Below, in pieces: positions 33,671 to 45,899 of a stretch of DNA of 64,000 nucleotides. The DNA comes from Siphlonurus alternatus (lineage: Eukaryota; Arthropoda; Insecta; Ephemeroptera; Siphlonuridae), in contig OX463788.1 of NCBI GenBank assembly GCA_949825025.1, positions 18,908,299-18,972,298 of the forward strand. Direction: 5' to 3'. How positions within the stretch are numbered: position 1 is the stretch's first letter; each line of letters opens with the position of its first letter. The position numbers and the translations under genes were made by a program. The notes below the pieces were generated by a model. The model ran no database searches. It saw only the letters and a program-made list of their open reading frames with translations, and was not told the DNA's origin.

Positions 33671-36600
33671 GTAAGAATTTGGCATCTTGAATAAGGTTTC
33701 CAAGACGCAAGAGAATGCGGCTTCGAATATGCATACATTTACAATATATATTGTTTTTTGGGGACTCGCATTATTTTTGTCAGTTGAAAATTAATTTTAT
33801 AGGAGCCTTGTTATTGAAATGCATGTAAGTGTTTACATTTTTTAATGGAAATGCGTAATAACGTGTTAGCAAAGAATGCTTAATCATTGTCAGGAGTCAG
33901 GATATATCCATGGGCCTTTGTTTTAAATTTCATCCTGGCCGTTGGGGTTCATGCATGGTTCATGCAGCATTAGTCATTGTAGTCAAATTATACTAATATG
34001 TGTATTATACTAGTGACTTTGGCGCCTTGCAATCGAAATTTTGATATCCGTCTGCTTTACGCAAGTGGGTCTTATTTTTAATGAAGACAGCAGTGGTTTT
34101 GGTGTTATTGTGTTATGCATACAGTATGCATATAATTCATACGAAGATGGTGCAATTTTGACTTTCATTTTGTGGCGAATGTTCAGCCAATTTAAGTCAA
34201 CTCAAATTACTAACGGGTGTAGCAGTTGAACTGACTAATATAATATGCATATACACTTTTTAGCCAAGTCAGCAGTTAACATTTTTATTCGTTCTCTTCA
34301 TTAGAGACATTACAGTTTTCAATTTGTGTATAATACATTTTATGGACTATGTACTGTGCATGATCACAAAAGAAGACCTCTTTGACTTCACTTTGACAAT
34401 ATGAAACGTATAACAACAATTAATACTCGAGTCCCCCATTTTTGAAGTCCCTCTGTCCTCATTCAGTAATTCAAGCTCCTGTGACATTTTCAGACATTAT
34501 ATCATACCAGATGTTTTTTTATTGTGTCCCAGCCCTACACCTGCTTACATACCGACTCTGTTCTTCTGCTTGTATAGGTGAAGCAGCTCAAGGAGAAGAT
34601 TGAGTCAGAGAAAGGAAATGCCTACCCTGCAGCTCACCAGAGACTGATATATGCTGGTAAGAAGCCAATAAAAATCATCATGTGCCTCGTGTTCTGTCAC
34701 TTGTCATAACCACACTTATTGATTCATACTCATAGTGAAACTTGAAGTCACCAACAGTCAAGTTTTATCTGGTATTTAATTAACTGTAGTGAGCTCGGGA
34801 CAATCTGACTATATTGCATGGAAAATGGCAATAAAAAAAAATAAAAGGAAACAAAAAACTACTTTCGAGTGAACAGTCCAGTGTCATTAAGGGAAAGGGA
34901 ACGCCAGAGTTGCGCCGCGATCGCAGCGCCTTTATATCAATATTCAAATTGTCCCACTCTAAAGATACCACGCAAGTCACGGCAGTTTTATATTCAATTT
35001 ATTTATAAATAATGAGTTAAATAATAACTGTTATGGTTGTTTTATTTATAAAACTTTTTTTTCATTACTATAAAACATTTTTGGAAAGTTTTTACTTTAG
35101 TTGAGTGGATTATAAGCGTTGTTTTGGTTCATTAGTCAGCCTGTTTCATTCGCCAGTTGTTTAATGGCCGACCAAAAAGGGGTGTGTGAGACGTGCGAGT
35201 GTCAAAAATCGTGCAGTTATTATCAATTTACGTCGCTCCCACTCTCATAATTGTCTTTTTTTTTTGCTGTGAAGGTTTGTCCAAGTGCATTAAGTTTGTT
35301 TCTAGTTTTTTTTAAAAATCGTACGATTGGATTATAGAATTTTTCTAATGTCACTGAAATGCAGCGTATGCTTGTTCGATAAATGGGTTTAGTTTCAATA
35401 CACGTAACTCGGAAACTAGATCGTATTTGTATTGACGATATTTTAAGAGCTAATGAACGACATAGAGGAGAATATTTTAAAATATTTTCGGAGGAACAAA
35501 TGAGAGTGGAAAATTTAACATTGGTGGCGTTACCTTACCCTTAATTTGCAGTTATCTGAAGTATACAGTATTACAAATCTTAGTTAACGTGTGGATTCAA
35601 TGCGCGCGGCGGACATCTTGAACATAAATATTAAGGAACTTATGGATGCCGCCATTCAGTCTAGACGTCTGGAGCTGGTGCCACAATGTCTACAGGTATT
35701 CTAAGATCTGTTAGACTGTAGTATACTGCTAAATTTTAGTAAAATTATGGTTCATTTCCTAAAAAAAATGATAAAAGCATTATTCACCCTAGAGAGAAAA
35801 AAGAATGTAATAAACTATTATCAATGATGTTAAGCAAGTCTCTTAAAAAGTAAATGCACTGTTATTTATACTAATATCCACGTCTGAATGTGTTACTAAT
35901 ATTAGAAATTGGGAATATTTATTTGATCATTTGGCAGTATGAAGTGACTAATTAAAATCACAATGCAAACATAGATCTTGTCACATATATTCTACGTATA
36001 CACTAATCTAACTGAAATAAGTATTATACCGGTAATATAAATTGTAACTATCAGTATTCTTTGTCATGCTTCATTAACATTGTTGTAAAATCAAAATTTG
36101 TAGCCCGTTTGCTCTGAAGATATTTTGGATCTTCCTCTGATATTGTGAAATTTGTGTAATACTTCTCTGGCTCGGTGCCATACACAATGACAAGTGTTTT
36201 TAGCTTTTCACTAAACATGCTTTTTTTTATTTTTTATGAATCACTTGCATGGAAATAGTAATTTGGTGTAACAAAAAGTACTGCAGTGTTAAAGATTGAG
36301 CATTAGTTACTAATTTTTCTTTCTTATTGTGCTTGGCATCCAAGTAGTCCTTGAACAAGATCTAATAACTACAAAGTTAATGATCAACAATTTACATGTA
36401 TGCATCCCACAGTGAGCTTGAAAACTTGCTTCATGAAGGTTAATACTGCTATCAACAAATCTCCAATATGAATAAATTGCTAATTGTTGACCAATATAAT
36501 AATTATTTGAAACGGGAAAAATTAGTAATCAAACTATAGTAATTAATAAAATGGAACGTGAAAGATAGCCTTACTGGCACCTAAATCAAGTGCTGTGTTG

Positions 36601-39600
36601 GCTTTTTATATTTAATATGAATTGAAGATCTTATTGTTTGTTTATGACAACATGGAAAATGCACTATGCCATTATTTTTACTCGTATTATTTAGTATAAG
36701 ACATCCCAAGTGTAATGTGTTTTGACCTGTTGATATTTGTTTTGCAGGCAAAATCCTGACAGATGAGAGTTTGCTCAGCACCCTCGATATTGATGAGAAG
36801 AAGTTCATTGTGTGCCTGGTAACTAAGCCAAAGGCGGCACCTCTTTCCGTGACGCCTGCAGACCCCACTCAAGTTCCAGTGTCTCGCGATGATGCTGAGA
36901 GCAGGTTGGTTTCCCTACATAAAATCGTTTGATTGGAACCACTTATTTGCCCTGTCAATAGTCTTCCTGAAGTACAATGTGGTGAAACTTCTTAAGATAT
37001 TAATTTGTTGCAAGATTCTCAAGATCTTGCACATACAAATGCCAAACTTTTGCATTATATCTTGTGACTAACAAGATATACATACCTAAGAGCTTGACCT
37101 AAGTAACCCTGTAAGGTCTCAGTAGAATTTTTTTCCCAAAAGCCAATGGAACGTGTTCTCTTTCTTTTCTTACAAGTCTAGAGAATGTATTAAGGCTTAA
37201 CCTGAGAAATTTGGACAAAAAATTCGTTACAACAGATGTTCTTCAAATTAATTTGGTGGACTTACAACAATTGTCAAATTAGCTCTGAATTTTTTCAGAA
37301 TTTTTTAACAGTTGGTTTAATTATAATTAATTTATTTAAATGAGAATTTTGTATCCTTCCAATGTTAAATTTGTTAATGGAGTACCTACCTCAAAATTTT
37401 TTATTGCAGAAATGGATAGAGGGTGCAAAAATATGCTACTCTGAATTTGTTCAGATTTTTCTGAGCCCAGGAAGTATTTTTAAAAAATTATTGAAAGTCC
37501 ATTTTATGACGTCACGGGCGTTGATGTCCTATCCTTTTCTTAAGGAGAGGCGCCTTGTGCCGTCATCAAAATGGACTTTCAATCATTTTTTAAAAATACT
37601 TCCCGGGCTCAGAGGCGCCTCTCCTTAAGAAAAGGATAGGACATCAACGCCCGTGACGTCATAAAACGGACTTTCAATAATTTTTTAAAAATACTTCCCG
37701 GGCTCAGAAAAATCTGAAAAAATTCAGAGTAGCATATTTTTGCACCCTCTATCCATTTCTGCAATAAAAAATTTTGAGGTCGGTACTCCATTAGCATTGC
37801 AAAAAACAGATTCTTTTACAGATTCTTTCACTTTTTTTTTTGTTTTTTTTTATATAAAACCTAATTTTTTAGACTATTTTTCTGAATTGTTTTCATATAT
37901 TTCGAACCATGGCGATGATTGTTTTTACTTTTTCACATGCCCTAAGAAACTTGGCAACGCTCTCAGAGACTGTAGTCAGCTCCCCCTCCTGCTAGATTAT
38001 TCGCATTACTAGTGCAACAGTGTTGCCAGTGTAGCCACGCCTCTTTTTATGTGTGACCTTGACAGACAAATTCTCAGGTTATACCTTAAAGGGGTACCGA
38101 AGTGACTACTTTTTTTACATATTCGGGCAGCTGAGAATTATTGTAACATCCGTGTGGCTCAATATTTTCGTACGATGCCTAGTTATTTTACAATTAATTA
38201 TTTAGTTTGAAAAGAGAGTTCTATGGCCGTTGATTGATTCAAGCTGATGCGCGCCCGCAGCGGCCGGTGATACGACAAGAAAGGGGCGGGAGGAGGTTCC
38301 CATGATTCGCGGGAAATTCTCGTCGTATCAGCGGCTGCTGCGGGCGCGCACCGACTTGATTCAACCAATGGCTTTTGAACTCACTTTTCAAACTAAATAA
38401 TTAATTGTAAAATAACTAGGCATTGTACGAAAATATTGAGACACAGGGATATCAGAATAATTCTCAGCTGCCCGAATATATAAAAATGTATTCACTTTGG
38501 TACCCCTTTAAGAAAACTCTTTAATAGTGCTTAATTAAAGTAGCATTGTAGTACTATACTGTTGATGTATATTTCCCACCCTCAACTAACTTCCAGGCAC
38601 TTAATAATGTTTTCTGTTGATTTAATGAATCGGTGACTTACAAAAAGAACAAATAAATAATGGTACAGGTGTTTATAAAAATCAGCAACACTTTGCAGTC
38701 AAAATAAAGCATAACGTTTGATGGTGTAAAGTTGTAAACATTTAATACTGTTTAATAAGAAAATGGAGCTCAAATATTTACACTAAAGAAATTAAAAAAA
38801 AAAAAAAAAAAAAAAATGAGAAAATTAAATTTATTTCACAATTATTATTAATATTATTATTATTATTATTATTTTTTTTTTTCTTTATACTAAATGGTGC
38901 ATGCAGGAAGTGTAAACACTTCTTCATCTTGCCTGATTTGCTGTAAATAAAGATGGGAAATGTTTACTGGTCAACAACAAGCACAAATAAATTTTTGCTT
39001 TAAGTTTCCTACCATATTTCAGAGAAAATACCAAATTTTTAATACAGTAAATCCACAACAACATCTCAAAAATAGGATTTTTCACAACAGTTTAAGGGTA
39101 AGATAACGCCACCAATGTTAAAAAAATCCCTCACACAAAAATTATGAAAAAAAAATTTAAAATGTTCTCCTCTACACCCCAGTAGCTAAAATATCAGGTA
39201 TACAAATACAATCTAGTTTTTGAGTTATGAATTTTTAAAGTTGACTACTTAAACATGGAGAAATGGAACTTCCATGTTAAATCAGTCAACTTGACTTAAT
39301 TAGAGGAGAACATTTTAAATTTTTTTTCATAATTTTTGTGTGAAAAGATTTTTTTAACATTGGTGGCGTTATCTTACCCTTAAAATTATATTTTTGATGT
39401 TAAAATAGTTGTTGATTTGAAATTGAAATTGTCGTTGAATTATTATGTTAATGTTAATTATGTTAAATTAGAGAAGAATTAATTTAATAATTTTTCTGAT
39501 GTGTACTTTCTCTTACTCACACCATCTAGCGTTTGAAAAAAATGATTATGAAAAAAAAATTAATTTTTTTGCCATCTTTTTTAAATGCAAACAGATTCAA

Positions 39601-42600
39601 GCTTTATTATGTGTCTACTGTATATTATCATCTTATATATTATTTTATGCTTTAATTTGCCTGTAAAATCAAAATTATAAGCACCCTAGTTTAATAGTCT
39701 TCTTTGATGGTCTTCCAAAGTTCTGATTGCTTTGTGCCAATGTGTGGCTTTGCTGAAGTACTGTATTTGTATTGCAGCAGCATCACAGCGAGCACAGATG
39801 CATCTCCAACTCCCGCGCCCATCCCTGCTGCTGCAGCGTCTGCTGCCCCTACTACCCCTGGAGCCGTACCTGCCTCTGCTGAGTCCACCCTGTTAATGGG
39901 CGAGGAGTACCGAACCATGGTGCGAAACATAATGGACATGGGCTATGGCATGGAACAGGTATGTACTCCGCGTCAATTAAAAAAAAAAATAACATACAAT
40001 AATTGAACTCTGTGTGGATTAGTACTTAAAAAGCTTATAATGAAAGATATAATGCAATGTCATTTGGATGGTTAAATTTTGTTGTATAGTCTTGATAATT
40101 TGCTGCAATACCATCAATTTAACATGTGATTCTGTTTTACTAGGTGGAGCAAGCTCTACGAGCCTCATTCAACAACCCTGACCGTGCGGTGGAATATCTG
40201 CTCAACGGAATCCCGCCCATGATTTTTGATGACCCGCCCCCTGCGGGGGTTGCCCCAATGGTAGATGATGCAGGAGATCAGGAGCCAAATGTGGCCCCAC
40301 TGGCTGCCGGCAGTCCAGCCCTGGCTGAAGGAGGTATGTTCCGACTCCCAATTATTGCTGTAAATAAACAAAGTTTTTATAATTTTGTGGTTGCAGCAAG
40401 AGTTTTTCTTACACATTTTTTAACTACGTATATTGTTTTGTTTTTAATTTTAGTACAATGTCAGATGAAAGAATCATAGTACTTGTGTTGTGCCTTTACA
40501 ATATGTTTCTTGGTTTAATAGAGATAAAGCTTTAAGAAGCGACAACTGATTGTGTCTCCAGCCAGCGAGTTAATGAGCGAGGGTTTGCTTACAGAGGACC
40601 CGTTGGCGTTCCTGCGCACACAACCACAGTTCCAACAAATGCGGCAGGTGATCCAGCAGAACCCCCAGCTGCTCAACGCCGTTCTGCAGCAGATAGGCCA
40701 GACAAACCCTGCCCTCCTTGAGCTTATCTCAGAGAATCGAGAGGCGTTTGTGCGTATGCTGAATGAGCCCACAGGTGAGCAGGCCTGACTCAGCCTCGGA
40801 GAAAGTGCTGTACCACACTGTCCCACACATCTTAGTGACAAGAACATCTCGTAAAGTGATTGCAGAGTTAAATGTCTCAAATTCTTTGAGCAAGCAACAG
40901 CTAAAAAATAGTTAAAAAGTTACCTGAGGGAAAAAAATACCTTGAATAGTTATGCCACAAAAGAAAATAATAAGAAGTAAAAGACACTCGATTTGGATCT
41001 TGAAGTTTTTTTAAGTTGTTGCAGTGTGCATAATATAATTATGCTATGTAATCTATAACAATTTACTTGGCAAACCTATTTAAGGTAAATTGCATTTTTA
41101 TTGCAGAGTAAATGCTAGAGTGTATTTTTTAGTAGAACTTGTCCAATGATTGTTAACTTTAAAGATTTGGAGACTTGACTTAGCATTCACTTTTTTATTT
41201 TAACAAACTTCTCAAGAAATGTAGCATATCATCCGAGAGCCTGATAAGATTCTTTCTTTTCCAGTAGTTTCATTTTATTGTGGTAAAATATATTGAAGCA
41301 ACTAAAGAAATTTTATTGTTAATGTTTTATAAATCTGAAATAGAATTTGACTGTCTAAAATACGTTGGTGTAAGCTGACAAGTGGCCATGCATGTGTGCA
41401 GGCGGCAGTGCCGGCGGTGGAGTGACAGGCAGTGCTGCAGCTGCGGCCGTGGGAGCTCTCTCTGGAGCTGGTGGCGGAATCTCGCCTGCGGGAGAAGGCC
41501 TGCTGCCACAGGGAACAATCCAAGTCACACCACAGGACAAGGAGGCCATCGAGAGGGTAAGAACCAACAATACATCAAAACTAACTCTTAAGCATTTTCT
41601 TTAACAAGCACAGTTTGGAGATACACAATTTTAAACAATTAAAAAAACAAATAAGGATAATTTGATTGAGATGAAAGTCCTTCATGAACATAACAATTTT
41701 GAGTCTTTCCATAGTATTATTGAAAATATGCCATCTGATATTGTCATCTGTGAATGTATTTCAGACATCTACCAGAAAGCTGGTAGAAAGGTGCCTTTTT
41801 TTTTTTTTTAATATCTGAAATGCATTTTGAGATGATGTTATTCCACTGAACTATATAATACGGAAGGCTAGCGCTTGCTCTTTTACACGGCTCGCGCTGA
41901 ATCCACTTTTGTGGAGAAGCGAGCACGAAAAGTTTCTCCTTCCAGTCATATAAAGGGAAAAATAGCGGGAGAATTTTTTAAAGAAGTGACAATAGCCAAT
42001 AGCAGAAGAGAAACTTTGAATGATACAGCATTGCCAAATTGTTGAAATTGTAGTTTAACGACTTGGCAACGCGAAACCTTCCCACTAACCTGAGTTCGCT
42101 CAGCTGCCAGCCAGGGAAAATTTTGCTTCGAGCTTAGAGCACAGTCTCACCCCTTGTGTTATTCGCTTATTTAATTACTGATGTTTTTGTCAATGCTTAT
42201 AATTGCTTGTTTTCATATTTCAAAGACCCATCAGAGATGACGCATTATGCAGAAAATGCAGAACTCGATTGATGTTGAATGTGATAAGTTGCAAGACTAT
42301 TGCAAGATTTTAAATTGAAGTTTCTAGACTCCCTATAATTTCTGATGGTCTCCTAACATTCAAATACTTCATTCTTTTGATTGCTATGGAAAATTAGTGT
42401 GGTTAGAACTAACAGAAACAACAAACATAAAAAATTGGAAAATATATGTGAGAGTATTGGTCAGATAGGAAATTGACATCTATTATTCTTAAGGGTTGTT
42501 TATGCCTGCTCATGATAATACACAGCTACAATACTTTATCATTGCCTAATATGGCTAATATACTATGTTTTCAAATGAATATGAATGTAGCAAAAACTTC

Positions 42601-42798
42601 AGCTACAGTTGATGTGATGATTTGAAAAGTGTGACTTGCATGACAGAAAGCTGATACTCATGCATTTTTGTTTTGTTTGTTTTTCAGTTAAAAGACCTAG
42701 GCTTCCCGGAACATCTTGTTATCCAAGCATATTTTGCCTGTGAGAAGAATGAGAACCTGGCGGCCAATTTCCTCCTCTCCCAAAACATGGACGACTGA
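33605..42798 (+). CDS. RAD23: UV excision repair protein RAD23 homolog
   Basis: RAD23 shuttles ubiquitinated proteins to the proteasome and stabilises XPC in nucleotide-excision repair. Eight exons join in frame to 383 codons plus TGA: 33605-33670, 34578-34656, 36748-36904, 39778-39958, 40144-40333, 40562-40774, 41402-41556 and 42688-42798. All introns are GT-AG. Domains in order: UBL at residues 1-77 (begins [10 protein letters not shown], contains LIYAGKIL), an Ala/Pro/Ser linker, UBA1 at about 143-186 ([18 protein letters not shown]), the XPC-binding STI1-like domain at about 237-294 ([19 protein letters not shown]), a Gly/Ala linker, and UBA2 at about 338-379 ([20 protein letters not shown]). 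Length matches animal RAD23 proteins. The start is the first ATG giving a complete UBL. Introns hold several MITEs. No damage is seen, so the gene looks functional. Confidence 0.97.
34578..34656 (+). CDS. RAD23: RAD23 exon 2
   Basis: Encodes the UBL helix and LIYAG. Acceptor TGTATAG, donor GTAAGA, one base carried over. Confidence 0.95.
34887..35544. mobile_element. Diverged GGCGTTATC-type MITE in RAD23 intron 2
   Basis: TTAAGGGAAAGGGAACGCC at the left and GGCGTTACCTTACCCTTAA at the right are TTAA-bounded and match the 21731 family ends. The interior is much longer and mostly unrelated, with only the right half (35390-35540) aligning. Confidence 0.5.
36748..36904 (+). CDS. RAD23: RAD23 exon 3
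   Basis: Completes the UBL (KILTDESLL to VTKPK) and starts the linker. Acceptor TTTTGCAG, donor GTTGGT, two bases carried over. Confidence 0.93.
37377..37791. mobile_element. Family C MITE, copy 3, in RAD23 intron 3
   Basis: AT-flanked family C termini. The centre is partly duplicated: the GGCGCCTCTCCTTAAG block appears twice in opposite orientation, so the element folds as three arms. It carries CRE-like TGACGTCA twice. Confidence 0.85.
38086..38511. mobile_element. TTAA-flanked foldback in RAD23 intron 3
   Basis: The TIR AGGGGTACCGAAGTGA pairs with TCACTTTGGTACCCCT, with TTAA on each side. Arms also share TTCGGGCAGCTGAGAATTAT and the GC-rich GCGCGCCCGCAGC in the centre. Confidence 0.85.
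39092..39383. mobile_element. TTAA MITE with GGCGTTATC ends, copy 2, in RAD23 intron 3
   Basis: TTAAGGGTAAGATAACGCC and complement bound a hairpin. The right arm has lost part of its inner sequence compared with 21731-22092. Confidence 0.85.
39778..39958 (+). CDS. RAD23: RAD23 exon 4
   Basis: Encodes the Ala/Pro/Ser linker and the first half of UBA1. The acceptor is a CAGCAG tandem, so a one-serine variant starting at 39781 is possible. Confidence 0.93.
40144..40333 (+). CDS. RAD23: RAD23 exon 5
   Basis: Completes UBA1 ([15 protein letters not shown]) and continues into an acidic, proline-rich linker. Donor GTATGT. Confidence 0.95.
40562..40774 (+). CDS. RAD23: RAD23 exon 6
   Basis: Encodes the complete XPC-binding domain, ending RMLNEPT. 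Donor GTGAGC, one base carried over. Confidence 0.95.
41402..41556 (+). CDS. RAD23: RAD23 exon 7
   Basis: Encodes a Gly/Ala-rich linker and the start of UBA2 ([10 protein letters not shown]). Donor GTAAGA, phase 0. Confidence 0.95.
42688..42798 (+). CDS. RAD23: RAD23 exon 8 with stop
   Basis: Encodes most of UBA2 and the C-terminus FLLSQNMDD, then TGA. Acceptor TTTTTCAG. Confidence 0.96.
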   Translation, partial: LKDLGFPEHLVIQAYFACEKNENLAANFLLSQNMDD

Positions 42799-42975
42799 GC
42801 CCCTCCCCTTTTGTCCCATTTTTTTTTTTTTTTTTCTTCTTCTTTTGCCTTATTCTCTCACCCACCCCTCAAATTTTTTCACTCTTTGGCTTCATAATGT
42901 AAATTTAGCAAAATGAGTCGCCCAATATTTTCATCAAGATGAAAATCTGCTTCAAGTCAATACCAACACCAAGCA

Positions 42976-42981
42976 AATAAA
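42976..42981 (+). terminator. RAD23: RAD23 poly(A) signal
   Basis: AATAAA lies 178 bp after the RAD23 stop, ahead of a GT-rich stretch. A family B MITE begins only about 55 bp further on. Confidence 0.6.
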
Positions 42982-43195
42982 ATGTAAAATAATTGGGTGG
43001 TGTGGAAAATTAAATATAAGGAAATATGCCTCTGTTTAAGGGTAAGATAACACGAAACATTGATTGTTGTAGTCCCATTTGATTAACATGTAAACCTTAG
43101 CAACCTCATAATAATTCTGAATTTTTTGAATTTTTTTTAGAGAGACAGTTCTTAGCATCAAAAAAATATAGAAAAAATTTCAAACCAATCGGACG

Positions 43196-44890
43196 AGGGT
43201 GATGGGCAAAATATCAGATTTGTCACCATTAATTTGAACAAATTGATACCGCTCTGACATGTAAGAGTGAAATAATTTTAAACTCCTAAAGTTACATCCT
43301 AAATCAGCTAATTTTTTTATTATTATATTTTTATTAATGCTATCAAAAGCTTTAGCAAAATAAAAAAAAAAAAAAAAAATTGCAAGGCAATATTTTTTGC
43401 GATATTTTTTGTTATCAATACATTTATATACTAATTTTAATAAAGCAAAAGTAGCAGTTATTGTAGATTTATTTTAATAAACCCATGTTGACTGTTTGAA
43501 ATAAGCCCATTATTATATCTATATTCAGTAATTTGATCATCCAATGATTTTTCAAATAATTTACGGAACACAAAACTGATGAAATAGAACAATAATTATT
43601 AATATCTAATTTAGAACCTTTTTTCAGCAATGGGAAAACCTTTGACATCTTTAACACGTTAGGAAATTCACCTTCAAATATAGATTCATTAATTAAATAT
43701 GCTAATGGCACTGCTAATAATGGTCCGCAATATTTTACTTCCTTAATATATGGAACTTCATCTGGACCTGAAGTATTTTTATTAAGTAGTGATTTTATAT
43801 TATTTAGCATTGAATGAAACGAAATGGGGTGAAAAGTAAATGGCTGATTTTCAAGTTGTGTAAAATTGTCAAAATCATACGAAACAAAATCAGCTAAAAA
43901 TTTATCATGGACCATAGTATTTACTTTGTTAACGAAAAAAAAATCATTAAGGGTAAGATAACACGAACAATCGATTGTTGATAGTCCCATTTGATTAACA
44001 TGTAAACTTTAGCAACCTCATAATAATTCTGAATTTTTTTTGAGAGACAGTTCGTAGCACCAAAAAAATGTGGAAAAAATTTCAAAACAATCGGACGATC
44101 CAATTTTTTTAAATGAATTTTTTAAAATTTCAGTATAGGGCTTTCCCATGGAGACCTAAACTAAAAAATTAATTTAAAAAAATTTGATCGTCCGATTGTT
44201 TTGAAATTTTTTCCATATTTTTTTGGTGCCAAGAACTGTCTCTCAAAAAAAAAAAAAATCAGAATCATTATGAGGTTGCTAAGGTTTACATGTTAATCAA
44301 ATGGGACTACAACAATCGATTGTTCGTGTTACCTTACCCTTAAAATGGTTACAAATTCAATAGGTTCAGACACAGTATAATTTTCAATTAATAATTCTGT
44401 AATTGCTATAGTTTTAGGATGTTTGACATTACAACTTCGGGATATAATTTCACATGCAGTTTTAATTTTATTTGCTGCCTTATTTATGTGATCATCATTA
44501 TCTGTTTTAATGACTTAACATATGTTTTATCTGTGTCTAATGAGCTCATGTTTATATTGTTGCTCCAAAGATTTATCAAGTTTATGCAACTCTTTCAAAC
44601 GAATGCTATCAAGTTCAATTTGAGGATTTTTTTAAAATCCATGGAGGTTTACTATTATTGTTAACGTTATTCTTTGTATTTTGCTTTGGAAAAGCCTCAT
44701 TAAATTGATAATTGAAAATATCAAGAAAAAGCTGCCATTTTGTATTAAAATCAACACTAGAATTTAAAAGATCCGACCAATTTTCTTTTAGTAAAATTCT
44801 ATGAAAATAATCAAGATTATCTTGGCTAAAATGCCTAGTAAAATTAACTTTAGTTTGTATTTTTACAGAATTTATTTCGTATAATATTTC
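43196..44890 (-). pseudogene. Non-LTR reverse transcriptase fragment, interrupted
   Basis: Reading from 44890 down: a pre-RT linker (LFLDIFNYQFNEAFPKQN), a break by a family B MITE (43947-44343), then N-terminal RT blocks (MLNNIKSLLNKNTSGPDEVP, FPNVLKMSKVFPLLKKGSK) and motif A (AKAFDSINKNIIIKKL), stopping at 43196 before the YADD. Frameshifts and stops are present, and both the endonuclease and the RT C-terminus are missing. Sequence differs from the 24721-26600 copy, so it is a different lineage. Confidence 0.8.
43947..44343. mobile_element. Family B MITE, copy 4, nested in the RT fragment
   Basis: Complete TTAA-bounded hairpin with the family B arms (CAATCGATTGTTC, AATCGGACGATCC). It interrupts the RT fragment of 43196-44890. 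Confidence 0.9.
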
Positions 44891-44891
44891 T

Positions 44892-45296
44892 TTTTTTTTT
44901 AGTTTTTAATCAAACCCTATTGGGTACTTCTATTTACTAATTACATACTACTTTGAAACCCCGAACCTTCCGAAACCCTAACTTGAGCGTTTCACGGGCT
45001 CTTCTGGAACGAGGGCGGCCACGGCCTTGCAAATCCATCCCGGCATTTGCCTGCGGCTGAGGAAAACGTGGAAACCTCAGCCAGGATGGACGCTACAGCC
45101 TTTGTCAATGAACCGGAAGTGCAATGGTCCAAAGCCAGGGGAACCACATAGTGGAAAAGCGCAACGTTTTACCCCTGGGTGGGAAACGTGGTTTTTGTTG
45201 AAAATGGTCACCCATCCAACTACTAACCACGCGTGGCGTTGCTTGACTTCGGTGATCTGACGAGACCCGGTCAAGCGCACTGCGCCACACCTCCCA
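44892..45296 (-). mobile_element. 5S-rRNA-derived SINE (SINE3-like)
   Basis: On the minus strand from 45296: GGTGTGGCGCAGTGCG, GTCTCGTCAGATCACCGAAG, CAAGCAACG, then GTTAGTAGTTGGATGGGTGACC follow the 5S rRNA order, including both parts of its internal promoter. About 300 bp of unrelated body follows, then an A-rich tail at 44892-44915. A 5S head, body and A-rich tail are the layout of SINE3-class retroposons. The tail adjoins the retrotransposon fragment. Confidence 0.8.
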
Positions 45297-45899
45297 TATT
45301 TCTATTTCTACTATATTTCTGCAATAGTATTCTTATGATCAGATAGATAAGTAATTAATTTCTTAGTTTAGGTCTCCATGGGAAAGCCCTATACTGAAAA
45401 TTTAACGATTAATCTCAGTTACTGCTGGTGTCGAAGAATATTTCCCTGCAAACGAATCAAATGAAATAAATTTTGAAAAATCTAGAATGTTCTAAAACTT
45501 TCGCTTATGGTTTGAGCAAATTCGGTCTTGCAGTTTTCTTACAACAGCTCCATTTCCGGTTTTCGTCCATAAGGCCAATGTTAAACTTCTACCTCCGTTT
45601 TCACAAAACTGATAGACAGATTTGCTTCAAAATTTGTATACCACCTATTGATTGTGAGTTCTAAGTCCCCTGCAAGTTTTGTTGCATTCAAGCGGTACAA
45701 TTGCGAGATATCAACCTACTGAGATTCATTCTTAAAAAATTAATTTAAAAAAATTGGATCGTCCGATGGTTTTGAAATTTTTTTGGTGCTAAGGACTGTC
45801 TCTAAAAAAAGATTCAGAATTATTATGAGGTTGCTAAGGTTTACATGTTAATCAAATGGGTCTACTACAATCGATGTTTCGTGTTATCTTTCCCTTAAA

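Larger units (their letters stand above)
43036..45898. mobile_element. Family B MITE, copy 3, swollen by captured or inserted DNA
   Basis: The left arm (43036-43195), the centre (45358-45404) and the right arm (45735-45898) of a family B MITE are recognisable, with TTAA at both ends. Between left arm and centre lie a retrotransposon fragment, a nested family B MITE and a 5S-derived SINE. Between centre and right arm lie 330 bp of unrelated DNA. Confidence 0.75.

Noticed and set aside
36581..36868. Minus-strand ORFs opposite RAD23 exon 3, and similar ORFs opposite exons 4-7
   Set aside because: They are antisense shadows of the RAD23 coding exons, which have splice signals and domain matches on the + strand.
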